Positions 11,401-24,523 of a DNA stretch of 64,000 nucleotides are shown here, piece after piece; positions within the stretch are counted from its first letter, which is position 1; each line of letters begins with the position of its first letter. The notes beneath the pieces are model-generated. The model did not search any database and was not told where the DNA came from. It was given only the letters and a program-made list of their open reading frames with translations. The stretch is from Poteriospumella lacustris (taxonomy: Eukaryota; Sar; Chrysophyceae; Chromulinales; Dinobryaceae): contig SMOI01000113.1 in assembly GCA_008000375.1 (NCBI GenBank), positions 35,103 to 99,102 on the forward strand, read 5' to 3'. The translations under genes were made by a program, and so were the position numbers.

Positions 11401-14400
11401 CCTCGCCACCTTCCTCGTCACGCTCGTAGATGCTCATGCCCATGCGGTTCTCGATCATCGTACGGAAGGCGCGAATGATCCACGTGGAGGTCGCCGTCAC
11501 GCGGGCGTCCATCCGCTTCTGGTTGTTCACCATTTTGATGTTCTCGCGGATGTGGAACACGATTTTCTTGATCAATGTTTCATAGCGTACGTCAGCGACC
11601 ACGGGGTCTGCGATGTACGGCAAACTCTCGAGAATGCGAATGAACGCCACGTTCTCGTTGTCGGCCTTGTACTGGATATCGGCGTCCTCTTTCAGAGCGT
11701 TTTGGAATTGTTTGAATTTCGACAACAAATCCTTTTCGGGGTCTTCTGCCAACCCAAAATCAGGTTCTTCTTCTTCTCCTTCTCCGCCGGTTCCGTTGCC
11801 GGGATTGGCCGAGGAGGATTTCTCCTTGATCCCCAATTGACTCGGCGGCTTGATGAACGTCACAATCGAATTCTCCCCACTCACACGGGTATTCAACGTT
11901 TGCAAGACCTTGTACATCATCTTCTTCGTACTGTCCGCGAATTTGGGTGTGTCGTAGTCGTAAATCTCCTTGATTTTCGTGAAGAAGAAGATGACCAACT
12001 CATCGACATGGGTCAGGGAGAAATTCACTTTGCCGCCTTTCGACGGTGACGTTGCCGGCGTCGGTACGACCGCACCCGACGTGGTACTCGAGGAGGATGA
12101 CCCATGATTATCTCCTCCTCCACCACCACTGGCACCACCACGATCATCCGGTTGGAACTGTGCCACTTGATAGTACGACTCAAAGAAGCCTCCAATGATT
12201 TGCATGCACACGACGATGTACTGCAGCTTTTGCTTCGAGACACCCGGTGCATCCCAGCCCAGCTTCGTGACTTTCTCCACTTGTTCAAAGGCTTGCGTCA
12301 AGACCGAACGGTACGATTCCAACAGCTTCCACACCTCGGGGGACTGCTCCAAACCGGGAATCTTCAAATCCACCTCAATCACCGAGTTGAAGAAGAATTT
12401 GCTCAAACGAATCTTGCAAATCGTGATCGTTCCGGGGTCCAAGACCGATTGCAGCAAATGCTCATAACTGTACACCGATTGGACTTTGGCTTCGATCGTC
12501 GTCATGTTCTTCGAGCCCACCGTACAGCCACTGAGCACTTCCAAAAACATCAAATGATACGACAACAACGGGGGCAATTCTTCCATCGACACGTCGTGGC
12601 CCACCTCCAAATAGGGTTTCATCAATGCACGTTTTTCGGCGTATTCTGGGTGATCAATGGGCACGAAATAACAGGACACCTTTTGCAAGGGGCCCGGAGA
12701 CGTCAAGGTCTTGCAAATTTCCAACTGATTTTCGTAGATGTTCTTGTCCCCCACGTGCGTAATGGCCGTCAACAACGTCAAATAGTGGTGGGATTTGCCA
12801 TTGGTAATGATCATGTTCACCAAGTCATTCAAATGCGAATGCGGAACTTGTCGCATGAGAAATTCGTTTCCCGAAAAGATCGCCCGAATGACCCGGTGAC
12901 TGTTGATTTCTTTGTCCAAGGTTTCCAAGAAGAACTCCAAGTCGGAATACCCCATGTCTTGGTTCTTTTTGTTGCCCAGAAAGAACCAATACAACAACTC
13001 ATTGCACAAACGACACAATTTTTTGGTGTTTTCACCGGCCTCGGAGATATTTCCCTCGTCATCTTCTTCCACTGAATCCAACAAGCCCAATACCTTCTGT
13101 GCGATCAAGAAACAGTTCAAATTGCGGTACAGATCTTGAATGGCGGGGTCCGGACGATAATCATCGTCGCCATTCTCGTCGTCGACATCAATTTCCGCCT
13201 GTCGAATGCGGCAAATGTCGATCAATTCCTTGAGAATATCAATCGTTTGGTTGTTAATCGCACGATCCGCTTCCGTTTCCAGCTCTCCCCACAACTCTTG
13301 GGTCTCGGCGTTTTGTTCCAATTGCTTCAACATCGCATCGACAATGCGAAACTGTCGTTCACGTCCCGGGGACGCCAACAGCTGCAAATCGTAGAGGTTG
13401 TGCAGCAGCGTCAGCCGTTTCGAATGATGCGCCATCAACAGTTCCAAGGCGCTTTGCACCAAATCGTTGTGTTCAAACATCAACGTATCGATCATCACGT
13501 CGTCAAAATTGGCGACATCCATCGTCAAGGCCTTGGCGTCTTCAATGACTTGTTCAAACAGTTGCGAGGGGGTCCGTCGATCCACACCAGAGACCCACAA
13601 GAAGAAATACCGCATCAACAAAGAAATGTTGCGGTCTTCGACCACTTTCTGGGCAAACGCCAAGATATCCACCATTTCGACCATCGTCTCCAATTCATAC
13701 GTCGGAGCTTTGGCATATCGTGTCGGGACTGTGTACTTCTTCACCGCCCCTAAGGACGTGGAAGCGGGCGTCGCTCCACCGTCACCTTCGCCGGCACCGT
13801 CGCCAGTTTCACCGCCAGCATCATGGCCCGCGGTCGTTGTACGGAACGGCGAGGCTATCGTTTGTAGAATCGTGGACATGGTGCCGCCACCATTTTTACT
13901 GGGGGACGAAGCGCCGAAGGTTTCTCGCCCGGTTTCCACATCCCCCGCGACATTTCCACCACCGCCGCCACTCAGAGTACCCGTCGCACCTCCACCTCCA
14001 CCGCCACCTCCGCCCGTACTCTTCAACGTATCTTGGGTCACCGTACCGTGGCGTAAATCCTCCATCGATGGACTGGGGGTGATCGATGAGGGTGCATTCT
14101 TGGCGCTGAGCCGTTGAACAATGGATTCATTGGCGATGTTGCGTCGATCCAAGGCCGTGATCAGGGGCTCGATCACATCGTTCATGCGCTCGTTGGTGCC
14201 GTAGAAATTGAATTCAACCAACGTACGCAGCATCCGCAACATATGGCGCGATAAATCATCCCAGGGAATACCCGCCATCGCTTGTACATGTTCGGAGATC
14301 AACTGTTGCAGCAATCCAAACGTATAATACCGTCCCGCTTCCACACAGGGTAACTTGGGTTCCGTGCTCTTCTCAATATCTGACCACGCCCGTGTGAGGA

Positions 14401-17285
14401 CAGGAATCTTCGTCGCCGCTTGTGGATCACGATCGATATGCAAACACATCAACAACCGTACCGCGGCCGATTTGATGTCGTGACTCAAATCCAACTTCAA
14501 CAGCGTAATGAGCACTTCGTACGGAAACATCGGGTCGAGAATATGCATCGAAATGTAATTGCGGTCCATACACATTTCGGCGCCAAGAAAAATCTCCGCG
14601 ATGAAATAATTCGCGACGGCTCGTTTTTGCTCCAACGAGTTCTTTTTGCCCTTGTTTTTCTTCGCCATCGCCGCGGCGCCGCCACCACCACCCGACGCGG
14701 CATCGAAAAACAACTGCAATTCACTTTTCAAGCCGAAAAGTTCCTCAATACCGACCGACAACTTGCCAAACAATCCCAGAGGACTAAAATCAATGGAATT
14801 GGTGGTCCAGGCCAGCGACAGCTTCGGCAATCCTCGAGTGATCAAGAAATCAGCACGGATGGGAGATCCTGGTACATTGGCCGCGGGAATATACAAGTTC
14901 GAATGTGTCCACGCGACCTTCGTCGGACGGTTCTGATCGGCGTGCAAATTGATGATGATGTCATTCGTATCTTCAAACAACATATCCGCCACTTTGCCTT
15001 GGTTGCCGTCCACACCATTGCCCTCGCAGGAACAACACGATTGCAACAACTGCAAATACATCGCATTCATTTTCGACGAACGCAATTTGTCGACGAAAAT
15101 CTTGATTTCGCGTTTGCTGATCTTCGTTTCTTGCAATTCCCAATTTTTGCTCAACATTTCTGTCACACATTTGCCCGCCATCGGCTGCGAACTTAAATGG
15201 GCCAGCAAGGCCGGCATGAAGTCCGCCACATAAATTTGATTCTCGGAATGATCCAAAATGGCATAATACAGGAGATCAAAGCATTCGCTGAGAATGATAC
15301 GCCCCATTTCCAACGCCGCCACTTCATTTTCGTTGATCGGCGCATGCCGTTTGGGTAAATTCTTGATTTCATCGGCACGTTCCGTGATGGGGATCAGCTT
15401 ATTGATGAGACGCAAGATGACTTCAATGGTGCCTTGTTCACGAAGCAGACTTTGTCGTCGGATTTTCAATTTAGAATTGCCCTTGTCAATGCCCAACAGC
15501 ACATTTTCTGCGGAAATGGGGAAACCCTGCGAGAAAAGAATGACTTTCTTCACCATCGCTCGGAAAAACGTCATATCTCCTCGATTAGCTGTTGGCCAGA
15601 TGGTGTTCACAGCAGCTGTCCTGGGCAACGTGCTCATGATCAAATATTTGTGTAAATACGAGCGAATGGACATTCCGACATAGGCGTCCAACGGTTCCTT
15701 CACTTCCAATTCTTTGTTGTCATCGCCAATGATCGAATCAGATTCTCGGATTTCGATGAAACGATTGATGAACAAATTGACAGCCATGGTCTTGTCTTCG
15801 GTCGGTCGAATGACGTAATTGCCGTTCTCCAACGGACCACGTTCCAACCACAATCCATTCATTCCAATCTGCAACGCTTTGGCATTTTGCAAATGCTTTC
15901 CAGGGTTATTCGCTTCGACCAATTGAAACGCCGTCGCTGGATCACTGGCGTCAAACGTGGTGGTATAAATGAATCGTTCTTCCAATTCACCATCGTCTTC
16001 TTTCCGTGCACGAATCAACTCCATTTTGAGATATTTGCTCGTGTTCATGTGTTTGAAGCGCAGTTTGTCCGTCTTCAATTTCACGGGACCACCACTCAAA
16101 CCTACCGTGGTTTCGATGAACCACAAGAAATCAGAGCTAATGATAGTATCACTGGCTTTTAAAATGGCATCACCATGATCATGAAACCCGGGATGTCGTA
16201 TCGGTGCATCTTCCTCGTCGTCGTTTTCGTCAAAGTACTCAACGTCTTCACCACCCGAATGAGACGAAGACTCCAATGAAATGGTGTCACCCACCAGAGA
16301 ATCCAAAGTCGTTGGTGCCAATGTTAAGTTGCAACGCGTCTCCGGATCACTGATATAGACCAGTTCGTAGGATAAGAGTAACTTCTCGTCGATGGAATCG
16401 ACGCTGCTTCGGAAAATGTTCAATTTCCACGAAGACGCCTCCAACGAACAGTTGACTTCGATATCTTGACCGGGGAGTGGCGGACGATCTGATCGATGAA
16501 TGTATTCATTGGATCGCTCGGCAACTTTGAGTAAGACTTCGGCGGCATTTAAGACACGGTCACCTTCACGATCGATTTTGTAGCGAGGACACACTTGAAT
16601 CCACGAATACGAATTTCCCGCAGAATCTAAGACAATGCGAATATTTTCGCGTTCGTCCTTGGCCAGCTGATCAGGCATGATTTTCACATATTTTCCAGAC
16701 TTCACGTGAAACAACTGTCACAAGCGACATCATTAGTTTGCAAAAACAGAGAAGGGGAATGAATGCGCAAGATAACAACGAACCTGGACAATGTCGCCGA
16801 AGTTAACCAATCGACCCATGCCTTTCTTCAAATATGCATCGTTGAGTCGACTCTCATTGTCAGCTCCTCTCTGTTAACGACCAACGAATATCAGTGTCAT
16901 CAGGCCTATCATCGAACGTCCACGATCAGAACTTACCTTCAGGGCTTGGTAATACTTCGCGATGTTCGCATCGGTAATATTGCGAACATCAATTTTATCC
17001 TTTTTCAAAAACTCTTCCAACTCTTTCGCAGCTGAATACTGTCGCTGGAGGTGTACGCAAAAGAGGGAGTCATCGAAGACTTTGGGGGTATCGACAACTC
17101 CCAAGTCTTGCAACAGAATTCCCTCTGCGCAAAGGGTTCCACCATATTTGGCGGCCTTGAACGTGACAAAGTCACCTATCCGAAGAACATCTACAGCAAA
17201 GTCAATGATTGATTATGGTAATCCTGCATGGAATTTCTACATCGACAACGTTTTGGAACATACTGGTGCTTGCGTTCTTTTCCAT
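8450..17285 (-). CDS. IP3 receptor-like intracellular calcium-release channel (paralogue 1, canonical pore)
   Basis: Tetrameric Ca2+-release channel of an internal store membrane. Five exons: 17264-17285, 16937-17190, 16784-16870, 9743-16714 and 8450-9637 (introns of 73, 66, 69 and 105 bases), giving 2,840 aa. The first coding exon is only 22 bases and is required by phase and by the matching junction. N-terminus: VLRIGDFVTF and KVFDDSLFCV as in the IP3R suppressor region, then MIR-type repeats, RIH (LSECFDLLYYAI; MNAMYLQLLQSCCSC), a Gly/Ser-rich linker, RIH-associated part and six membrane segments. The filter GLRSGGGAGD (residues about 2475-2484, bases 9521-9550) is almost identical to animal IP3Rs. 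After S6 come CFICGIDKQVFDR and HVKYDHNMW, the zinc-binding linker, and NDIAWFPMNKAIRL. A C-terminal extension (bases 8450-8860) looks beta-rich and replaces the usual coiled coil. Whether the ligand site binds IP3 could not be judged. Confidence 0.93.
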
Positions 17286-17761
17286 CGTTTATCAGCAGCG
17301 CAACTCACGATAGCTCGCCTCAATCAAGGCCAATAGATAGAGATATGTGAAAGTTGACTCTCACGACATCAAACGGAGGTGATACATTGATAAGTCATGC
17401 TAAATCAGGCCAAGCAAGCCAGCAAGCCCACATCTCTTCTTTCATCGACGACAACGCAAGTGACCACATTTATGAAACGACCGCCCGTTTCGCTCAGTCG
17501 CCGATGACCGTTTCGTCGTCTCTGCTGCTGATCGACAACCGCGTTGAAAAAAATCAGATCGACGGTGGTATTGTATGTATTGACAGTCGCATTGTTTTAG
17601 CGTGGAAAAAAGAACTGTATCAGTGGACCGCTGTATTATTGGGAGGGAAAGCTGTTCAGTGACCCCTTTCGAATCCCTGGATAAGCACAAATTCTTACCA
17701 AGACGATCGATCAGATTCACGGAAAACCTTCTCATCTCTATTATTGATTCAGTTCAGTAAC
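17286..17761. other. Divergent intergenic region
   Basis: It separates the starts of the IP3R-like gene (-) and the acidic-motif gene (+). The minus-strand ORF at 17442-17735 has no recognisable domain and is taken as chance. Probably shared promoter space. Confidence 0.5.
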
Positions 17762-20700
17762 ATGAGCGATTTAGCTTCTCAATCATCTCGCACAGTAAAG
17801 CTGAAGAGGCTTGAAAAGGCATGGAACAATAGTATGAGCTTGGATCACGAGTCTCGGCGGCTGACGCAAATGACTCAGGATATCAAGCACTTCATCGTGC
17901 GATCAATGTCCGACCCTCAAGAAAATCGTCGATTTGCGGAAAATTTTCAACGTGAACGATTAGCAACTTCCTCTGACACGTTTTCAACCATCGCCGGTAC
18001 ATTTGGTTTCAAACATCACGAAGGAACCGACCACAATATGGAATTGCGCGTGATCAAGGTGATCATGATTCGTGAGGGTATTCTGATGTCCTTGAAATAC
18101 GCTGCTGATCTTGCTGAAGGACAAGGTAACCTTCAAGGAAACAATCTCTTGGAGCTAATGTCACAGCTCCGAGAATCAACCTTGAACTACTTGGAGTATC
18201 TCTGCCTGTGGCGTCAATCGGCTCAGTCGGAAAATGGCGAAATGCAACCCCGAGCATTCATGTGGGAAAATCAAAACTACACCATGAAATTAATTGGTGA
18301 CTTGGATTTCCTTGGAGAAAACGCGGCTGTTGTAGAAAGCTTGAATCTGTCACAAGAACAGTTGCGGTCTAATCCGTTGATGTTGAGCAACAATTTGGAA
18401 GACTTCAACACATGGATGCCACCGGAAGAACGTGCTGCTGCGGATGTCAATGGCAATACTGGAAGCGCGGAATTTCAAACCCGTCTTCGTTTACGTTATG
18501 CGGAACGTATCTTATTGCAGGAAATGGAATTGTACAACTTCGAAGGTTCGCAGATCTTCATGACGCAAGACGGTGAGGCCGAAGCAAAGCAATTACCGTC
18601 ACAACAGCAACAGCAGGATCAAATGATGATTATGGGACAAGTGAATCCACAATCACAAGCAATTATGGTTGGATCCAATGTGCTCGAGAATGAATACGAT
18701 TACGATCCGTATATGCAGGCTGACGACAACCCAGAATTTGCAGGTAATGTCCTTTTCACGCCGTGTGTGTGCTGTGCATTCACAGTGAACATCCTCTCAC
18801 CATTTTTCAACCCACACGAACAGCTATGATGCGTCAAAATCAAGCGCAAGATCCGGAAGCGTTTCCTGGCTCCTATTTCTCTCCGGAGCGACGTGTGAAG
18901 ACGACGGAAGGTTCCAATCGCACTTCCAATTTCTCCCAGCCACAGTCCAGAGCGTCTACCATTTCGAACGGATTCATCTCTGCACCTAGCACTTCTCATG
19001 GAGGTCGTGCTCATTCGAAAGGAAGTGCTGGCTTCCCACCGTTATCTTCTGGTGGCGGTGGCGGTGGTGGAATGGTGCCGATGGAGTACGGACATGACTA
19101 CTTCACAGGTCATTGGGGTGACGGTGCTTCGTCGGATGCCTTCCCATACTTCTCGGAACCATCGTTTCCAACTGATCAACCGAGTCAACCCTCAGGACAG
19201 CAAAATGCGTCCTCCGGCATTGGTTTAGATGACGATGAAGATGGTGAAGAGGAAGTCTTGTACACGGAAAACAACAACCAAGCACAATCCTTTGAATCGT
19301 ACACGCCGATGAACGATGCGTTTCCCTTCCGCCAACAACCACCATCGGGTGGTTATGAAGACGGTGACGATCAAAGTTTGGATCAAAACAGTGTACGGTC
19401 CATTGAAAGTGTTTCGGAGGTGGATATGCGTGTGTTGTCGGGTCTGTTCGTACCGCCCAAGGTAGTGAATCTTGCTGGTGCGGTAGCCGTCATTTTGATG
19501 TCCAAAGGCAATGAAATCCCCATGGATGCATCGTGGCCAGCATTTTTACGGATGATGAAGCGTCCAGGTTTCATGGAAAACATGAACAGTTTGAATCTCT
19601 CGCGGGTGGTGCGTTTCAAGTTGTTGGCGGTACAACCCATGTTGGATCAAATCTTCTACGATGAACGAGCGAACCATGAAGAATATTCACGGAAACAAAT
19701 GTCCTTTCAAGAATTAATTGCTGTGACGAAGTTGATGAATTGGGTGCGTCAATTTTCGGAGACGGAAATGAAAAACGAACGTTTGGGCGGCGGTGACAAG
19801 GCAGTGAAGAAACACGCGAAAAAGAAGAAGCCGTATTTGTCTCCGTTCAAAGTTCCTCCTGGTGCATTGGCGCCAATCAATGATGCTACTACCACTACGA
19901 CTGGTAGTAAACACACGAATAGCCAAGCCAGTGGCGGCAGCTTACACAGCAATAGTTTACGCAAACGCAGTGTGTCCCCCTTGCGATTGACCAATGGCGA
20001 ACAAAACGTGAAGGCCAAAGAGAAGCTGAAAGCCAGTCGTGTGAAAGAAAAGACGGTGCTCGTGCATTTGGCCCGCAAGCAGATGGAAGACAAAGAAAAG
20101 AAAGAGAAAGACGCGACACTGAAGAAGTCCAACAAGGGCGACGTCTCTGACCGCAGCAGTAGCAAAGGCAAGAAACAGGCGATTCCGAAGGTCCAACTGG
20201 ATATTGTCCCATTCCATCAAGAGACGCTGGACAATATCTACATCCACCCGGTACTGGTGGTACTCTTGACGTCGCCAGATGCATTGGATATTGCTCCACC
20301 GCCTTCGGACAACAACAGCGCCGCCGACGACGGAGATGACACATACAGCGACGACTACCAAGACGACGACGATTTCGATGGGGACCACCGAGGTTCCACG
20401 GGCAACACCGACCGTGGAAGTCGTCGCAGTCGTCGAAGTCGTCGAGAAGGGCAGCAAAAGAACGAAGAAGATGGTGGAAACAGCATCAGTAGCATCCGCA
20501 GTGTGAAATATGTGGTTCCCGCCATCCCCAAGACCGCTGTGGAGCAAACACGGTTGGTCATCAAGGTGTATGATTCGACGGATTCGAAAGAAGCCATGAC
20601 GTACATCAACATGCGGGAGTATCAATTGTTTTTACAAGATTTGCCGCAGAAATTGACCGCGCCGGAGGAAGAGGTGAACATGTTTTTCCAGCCGTTTGAT

Positions 20701-22305
20701 TTGCGTTGGTGGGCCGAGCACATTGCGCAAATGATTGCGGTCAATGTTTCCGGCGGGGCGGGAAATAAGTTGTTGAAGGTGTCGGTGTCGAAGCAGAAGA
20801 TCGAAGAGTACGTTCGTATGCAAATTGTGAATTTGCATCGGGCGCCGGTGGGTCCCGGTGGACGACGACAGACGTTTTCGACCCCTCGTCGTGCCAGTGT
20901 CACGCCTGGTTCCGCTGGTACCGATCGTCGTGCCAGCGTTGGTCCTGGATCAGCGACGGGCGCTCGTCGACCAAGTGTGACACCAAATGCAGCCAATACG
21001 TCCGGAACAGCCAGTGCGCCGGTGTCGTCGGTGGCTGCGAAAGAGAAAGTTCCACCGGTACCTCTCCAGCCATCTACTAGTACCAGTACTGCTGCTGCTG
21101 CTGCGGCATCGGTCAGCGAACCCACTGCGACAAAGACTGCGAGTGTGGCGGCGCCTGTCACTGATTCGACGACGAAGGAAGAGACTTCCTCGACCGCAGT
21201 GAAGCCCATTGAAGATGACCCGGTGTCGGAGAAGGTGGCGTCGACGAAGGCGGCTCCTGTCGAAGTGGCTGTCGTCGCCGATGACGACGTGGAAGATGAG
21301 TACCACGACGACTTTGCGCCAGCAACGGCGCCATCGACAGCAACCGCGACTGCTCCAGCGGTAACGTCCTCGCCATCGGTTCATGCAGAAGAAAGCCTTG
21401 GCTACGGTGATGACTTCGACGAGGCGTCGAAGCCAGCGACAGCTACTGCTAGTCAAGTGATTGCTGCTGCCCCCGTGGCTGAGAAGGAGACTTCTGTCGA
21501 TTACTTGGAGGATAGCTTTGAAGTGGATCATCGTGCTTCTTTCGTGCCGGAACCGACCGCCACTGCTCCTGCGACGACCTTCGAAAACGAGGAGGAATCA
21601 CCGGTGGCTGTCGAGGAAGAAGAAGTGGCCCCAGTGGAGTCCCAGGCTCCCTCATCATCGACCCAGCCAGTTGACGACAACGATTCCATCGCAGAAAGTC
21701 TACCTGTTGTGGCCGCGACCAGTCACAGTGTGGTTCCCAGTGTGCGCAACTCCGTCGAGTTCACTACTCCAGCACCCGCCCCGACCGAGGCGACACCGTT
21801 GACGACAACGTCCGTCGAGCAACCACCGGCTGACTTGGTAACAGCCAGCGAGAGTTTGTACGGCAGCGACTTCGAACGCAATGAAGGTAGTAGTACACTG
21901 CTAGCTCCAGCGTCGCCTTTACGCGAGGCGTCCATGCACGAAGGACTCGTAGAAGATGCTCCCGAGGAAGGATCGTTGATCTTTGAAGTCTCTGCGAACA
22001 CCGTCAACGTTCCCACCGCAACGGAACCTGCCCCAGCGGCAGCGGTACCTTCCGCCGCCGCACCAGTTTCAGGGGACGAGGACGAAGACGATGATGGGAT
22101 CTATGACGACGATCTCTCCGAGGCGGTTCAAGCGCCCATTGATCGTTCCATGTCCATGTCAGCATCGATGCGGATGTCGGCGTCCTTCAATCACGGCTCC
22201 AGCAATCCTCCCAGCAGTTCGAAGCCACCGGCGCCTGCACCTGTGCTCGAGCCTGAAGACGACGACGACAACAGTTTGTACAATATTCCCGATGATGATG
22301 ATTGA
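17762..22305 (+). CDS. Unrecognised large protein with acidic Tyr-Asp-Phe motifs
   Basis: Function not recognised. Two exons, 17762-18743 and 18824-22305 (80-base intron, GTAATG donor), encode 1,487 aa. The N-terminal ~330 residues are helical and look globular, with conserved-looking stretches such as LRESTLNYLEYLCLWRQS and RYAERILLQEMELYNFEG. A Ser/Gly-rich linker (MMRQNQAQDPE onward) leads to a second folded stretch around 19420-19790. A Lys-rich segment precedes a third block (TRLVIKVYD... FDLRWWAEHIAQMI, about 20545-20740). The rest is disordered: RRASVTPG/RRASVGPG basic repeats near 20890-20985, then Ala/Thr/Val/Pro-rich sequence with acidic motifs (EYHDDF, YGDDFDE, YLEDSFE, YGSDFE, YDDDLSE). 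RRxS sites suggest basophilic-kinase targets. Similar acidic motifs occur in many ciliary or centrosomal proteins, which is only a hint. No membrane segment or signal peptide is seen. Confidence 0.85.
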
Positions 22306-23006
22306 ACCACCCGCAGCCATTGTCAATGACGGTGATCTCTATTCGATGATGGCGTTGGCGTATGGCTTCAGCCAAGCTGGTCGTCTGTACTGTATGTGTG
22401 AGGGTTGGTTGGTGCCTTGTTTCTTTGAGTGTTTTCTTTGCTGTTGGTCTCCTGTAAATGCTAAATCGACCACAAGCGCATTCTTCGTATCAATCATTTG
22501 TGACGTTGACACAAGTTGGTGTTTCAAAAATTACCAAATCATACTGTGCAATGAGCACAAAAGAAAAAAAAAGTGTTGTGGGCGGGGGCGGGGTGCGGAG
22601 AAGGTGGAGGTACCAACAACGCAACAACAAAAACTAGCACAAAACAGAACGAACCGAAAGAAACAATTTGATGAGTGAACACACACCATGCTGAGCGCGA
22701 GACAAGACGCAGACGCTCGTGGTAGGCAGAAGGAGGAAGAGGGAGAAGACCGAGAGGAGGAGGAGGAGGTGAGATATATATGGGGGCATATTCCGGTATT
22801 ACGGGAGACGGACGGGGGGTGGTGAGGTTGGGGGCGGGCGCTGGCGACGAGCTTTGCAAGGAAAACTGCGAAGATGAAACCAATTAATGACAAGGTTGAA
22901 GTCCCATCGGGCATCTTGATTAGGACGACGATTCCAGAGGAATGCGTTCGCAGAATCACCACGATGCTGTGAGGGTTGCGTTGAGCCTGCTGCACACCAC
23001 TGCGGT
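22306..23006. other. Convergent 3' intergenic region
   Basis: Space between the stops of the acidic-motif gene and the VTC1-like gene. It contains an A-rich run near 22560-22575 and a GAGGAG-type purine tract near 22730-22770. No gene seen. Confidence 0.5.
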
Positions 23007-23905
23007 TTAGGTGGAGTAGTCGTACAGCTTGACCGCGAAATTGATCAAAATGGAGGCCCCAAGCATTGAAGCAAGGAGAATAGGTCCCGTTTTGTCCTCA
23101 TCTGCAAATAACAGAGCAAGGTACAATTGTCAACATTCCAATCTACCATCAACAAAAATGGCAGGGCCAGCTTACATGGTCCAGGGTCTTTGCGTCGGAT
23201 CATGGCAGCACGCTTCATGTACATCCACAGCGAATATGCGCAGAAGGAAATTGCTACTGGCATCAACAGAACGCCGTACATTTGAGAGAAGGAGTTGGCC
23301 TCCGCAAAGCTATGAAGAAAAAGTTGTACAGCGTCAGTGTTGCGCTCGTAAGTGACGATGGAACAATCTCTTACGCAATAATCGCAATAGAAATGGAAGC
23401 CAGAGTGATGGACATATGCAGCCATGCCAAGAAAGTACGCTCGTTTGCGAAGAACACCTTAGGTTCAATTTTAACGGGAACCTTGCGAGGCTTCGCTTGG
23501 GGCTGACCATCTATACTTTGATATCCACGTTTTCCTCCGAAAATAGACGAAAACCACGATCCACCTTCTTGCGAGTGACCATTGGCGGCTGAAATGACAA
23601 CTTTGGTAAGCCTCAAGACACAGTGGATGCTGAGGCATTGAACTTACCTGCTGCTGAGGGCCTCGATGCCGTAGAAGGTTGTCTAGACACACTGTTGACA
23701 ATTTCTATCTCATTATCCTGCAGCATCCACGGATTGACCATCAATAATGAGACATTTGGATTCCACTTAATGATCAATAGAGTAGAAATCTTACATCCTT
23801 GGCCATGCTCTTCGTTCGATCTGTTCGATCCACAAAGTAGAAAGGCTTGGGTTCAGAACTCAACGAAGGAGCTTTCAACAACGGCTTTCTCTCTTCCGTA
23901 GACAT
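23007..23905 (-). CDS. VTC1-like vacuolar transporter chaperone subunit (DUF202 membrane protein)
   Basis: Small membrane subunit of the VTC complex, which makes polyphosphate and moves it into acidocalcisomes or vacuoles; the catalytic subunit (VTC4) is not in this window. Five exons: 23795-23905, 23648-23717, 23375-23588, 23176-23309 and 23007-23101, giving 207 aa. The core VKIEPKVFFANERTFLAWLH is the family signature. Three membrane segments follow (MSITLASISIAIIA; MYGVLLMPVAISFCAYSLWMY; PILLASMLGASILINFAV), with RAAMIRRKDPGPYEDKTGP between the second and third, as in yeast Vtc1. The junctions at GPY|EDK and IA|FAEANS restore exactly the family sequence, which supports the splice sites. 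The N-terminal ~90 aa (MSTEERKPLLKAP...) are hydrophilic and longer than in yeast Vtc1. A more general DUF202 role cannot be excluded. Confidence 0.88.
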
Positions 23906-24523
23906 GATCAACAATACAAAGTCGTCAGGAGAAAAGTAAATCAAAGGATATGCGTATATCAACCAATGGTGATGAAAAAACTATAGATTCGTCAACATTC
24001 GTTGGCCAAGGAATCAATGCTCTCAAACTGTGAGAAGAAAATACTGGCGCAGCAAACTCCGCTGTGATTGGCCCCAGGCGTCGTGCACCTGCTTTCTACG
24101 TAAGTATCTGCAGAAGAATCGGCCGCTTTTGTCATCGGTCGGTGACAGTCATGGTCGATGTCGTCGTCGTCGTCGTCATGGCTTTTGGTGGACTTGTAAA
24201 CGAAGCAACATGAATGTCTGCTCTTCCTTTGGATTCTTCAAAAAATACTGAAGAAGGAGCATGTCACCTAGTTGAACGGAAGGGAAGCGATCTCGCACTC
24301 TTTATGAGGTGATCGAAGTAAATAAACGAATCCTAAGAAGATACGACAGTTGAAGTCGTCGACGGTTTCAAAAATTTGGTTCATGATCACCGATAGCTTT
24401 CTTTCTCCATCCACCTGCTTTCAACAAGTCGACAGAGAGCTGAATCACTCTACCGCGTACCAAGGGCGTATTGACAGATTGACAGAAAGTTCTTTGATTC
24501 ATTCGTGCAAGGAAGGAAAGAAA
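23906..24523. other. Divergent intergenic region (VTC1-like / TFIIIC subunit)
   Basis: Space between two divergent start codons. It contains a short GTC trinucleotide run near 24158-24180. An open frame extends upstream of the TFIIIC start to about 24350 but shows no conserved sequence. Probably promoter and leader. Confidence 0.45.

Noticed and set aside
12104-13075. Plus-strand ORF of 323 codons inside the IP3R-like gene
   Set aside because: Antisense shadow; composition (His/Gln/Arg-rich) mirrors the coding strand and no family is recognisable.
17660-17690. tRNA B-box-like TTCGAATCC
   Set aside because: No matching A box or cloverleaf could be drawn around it.
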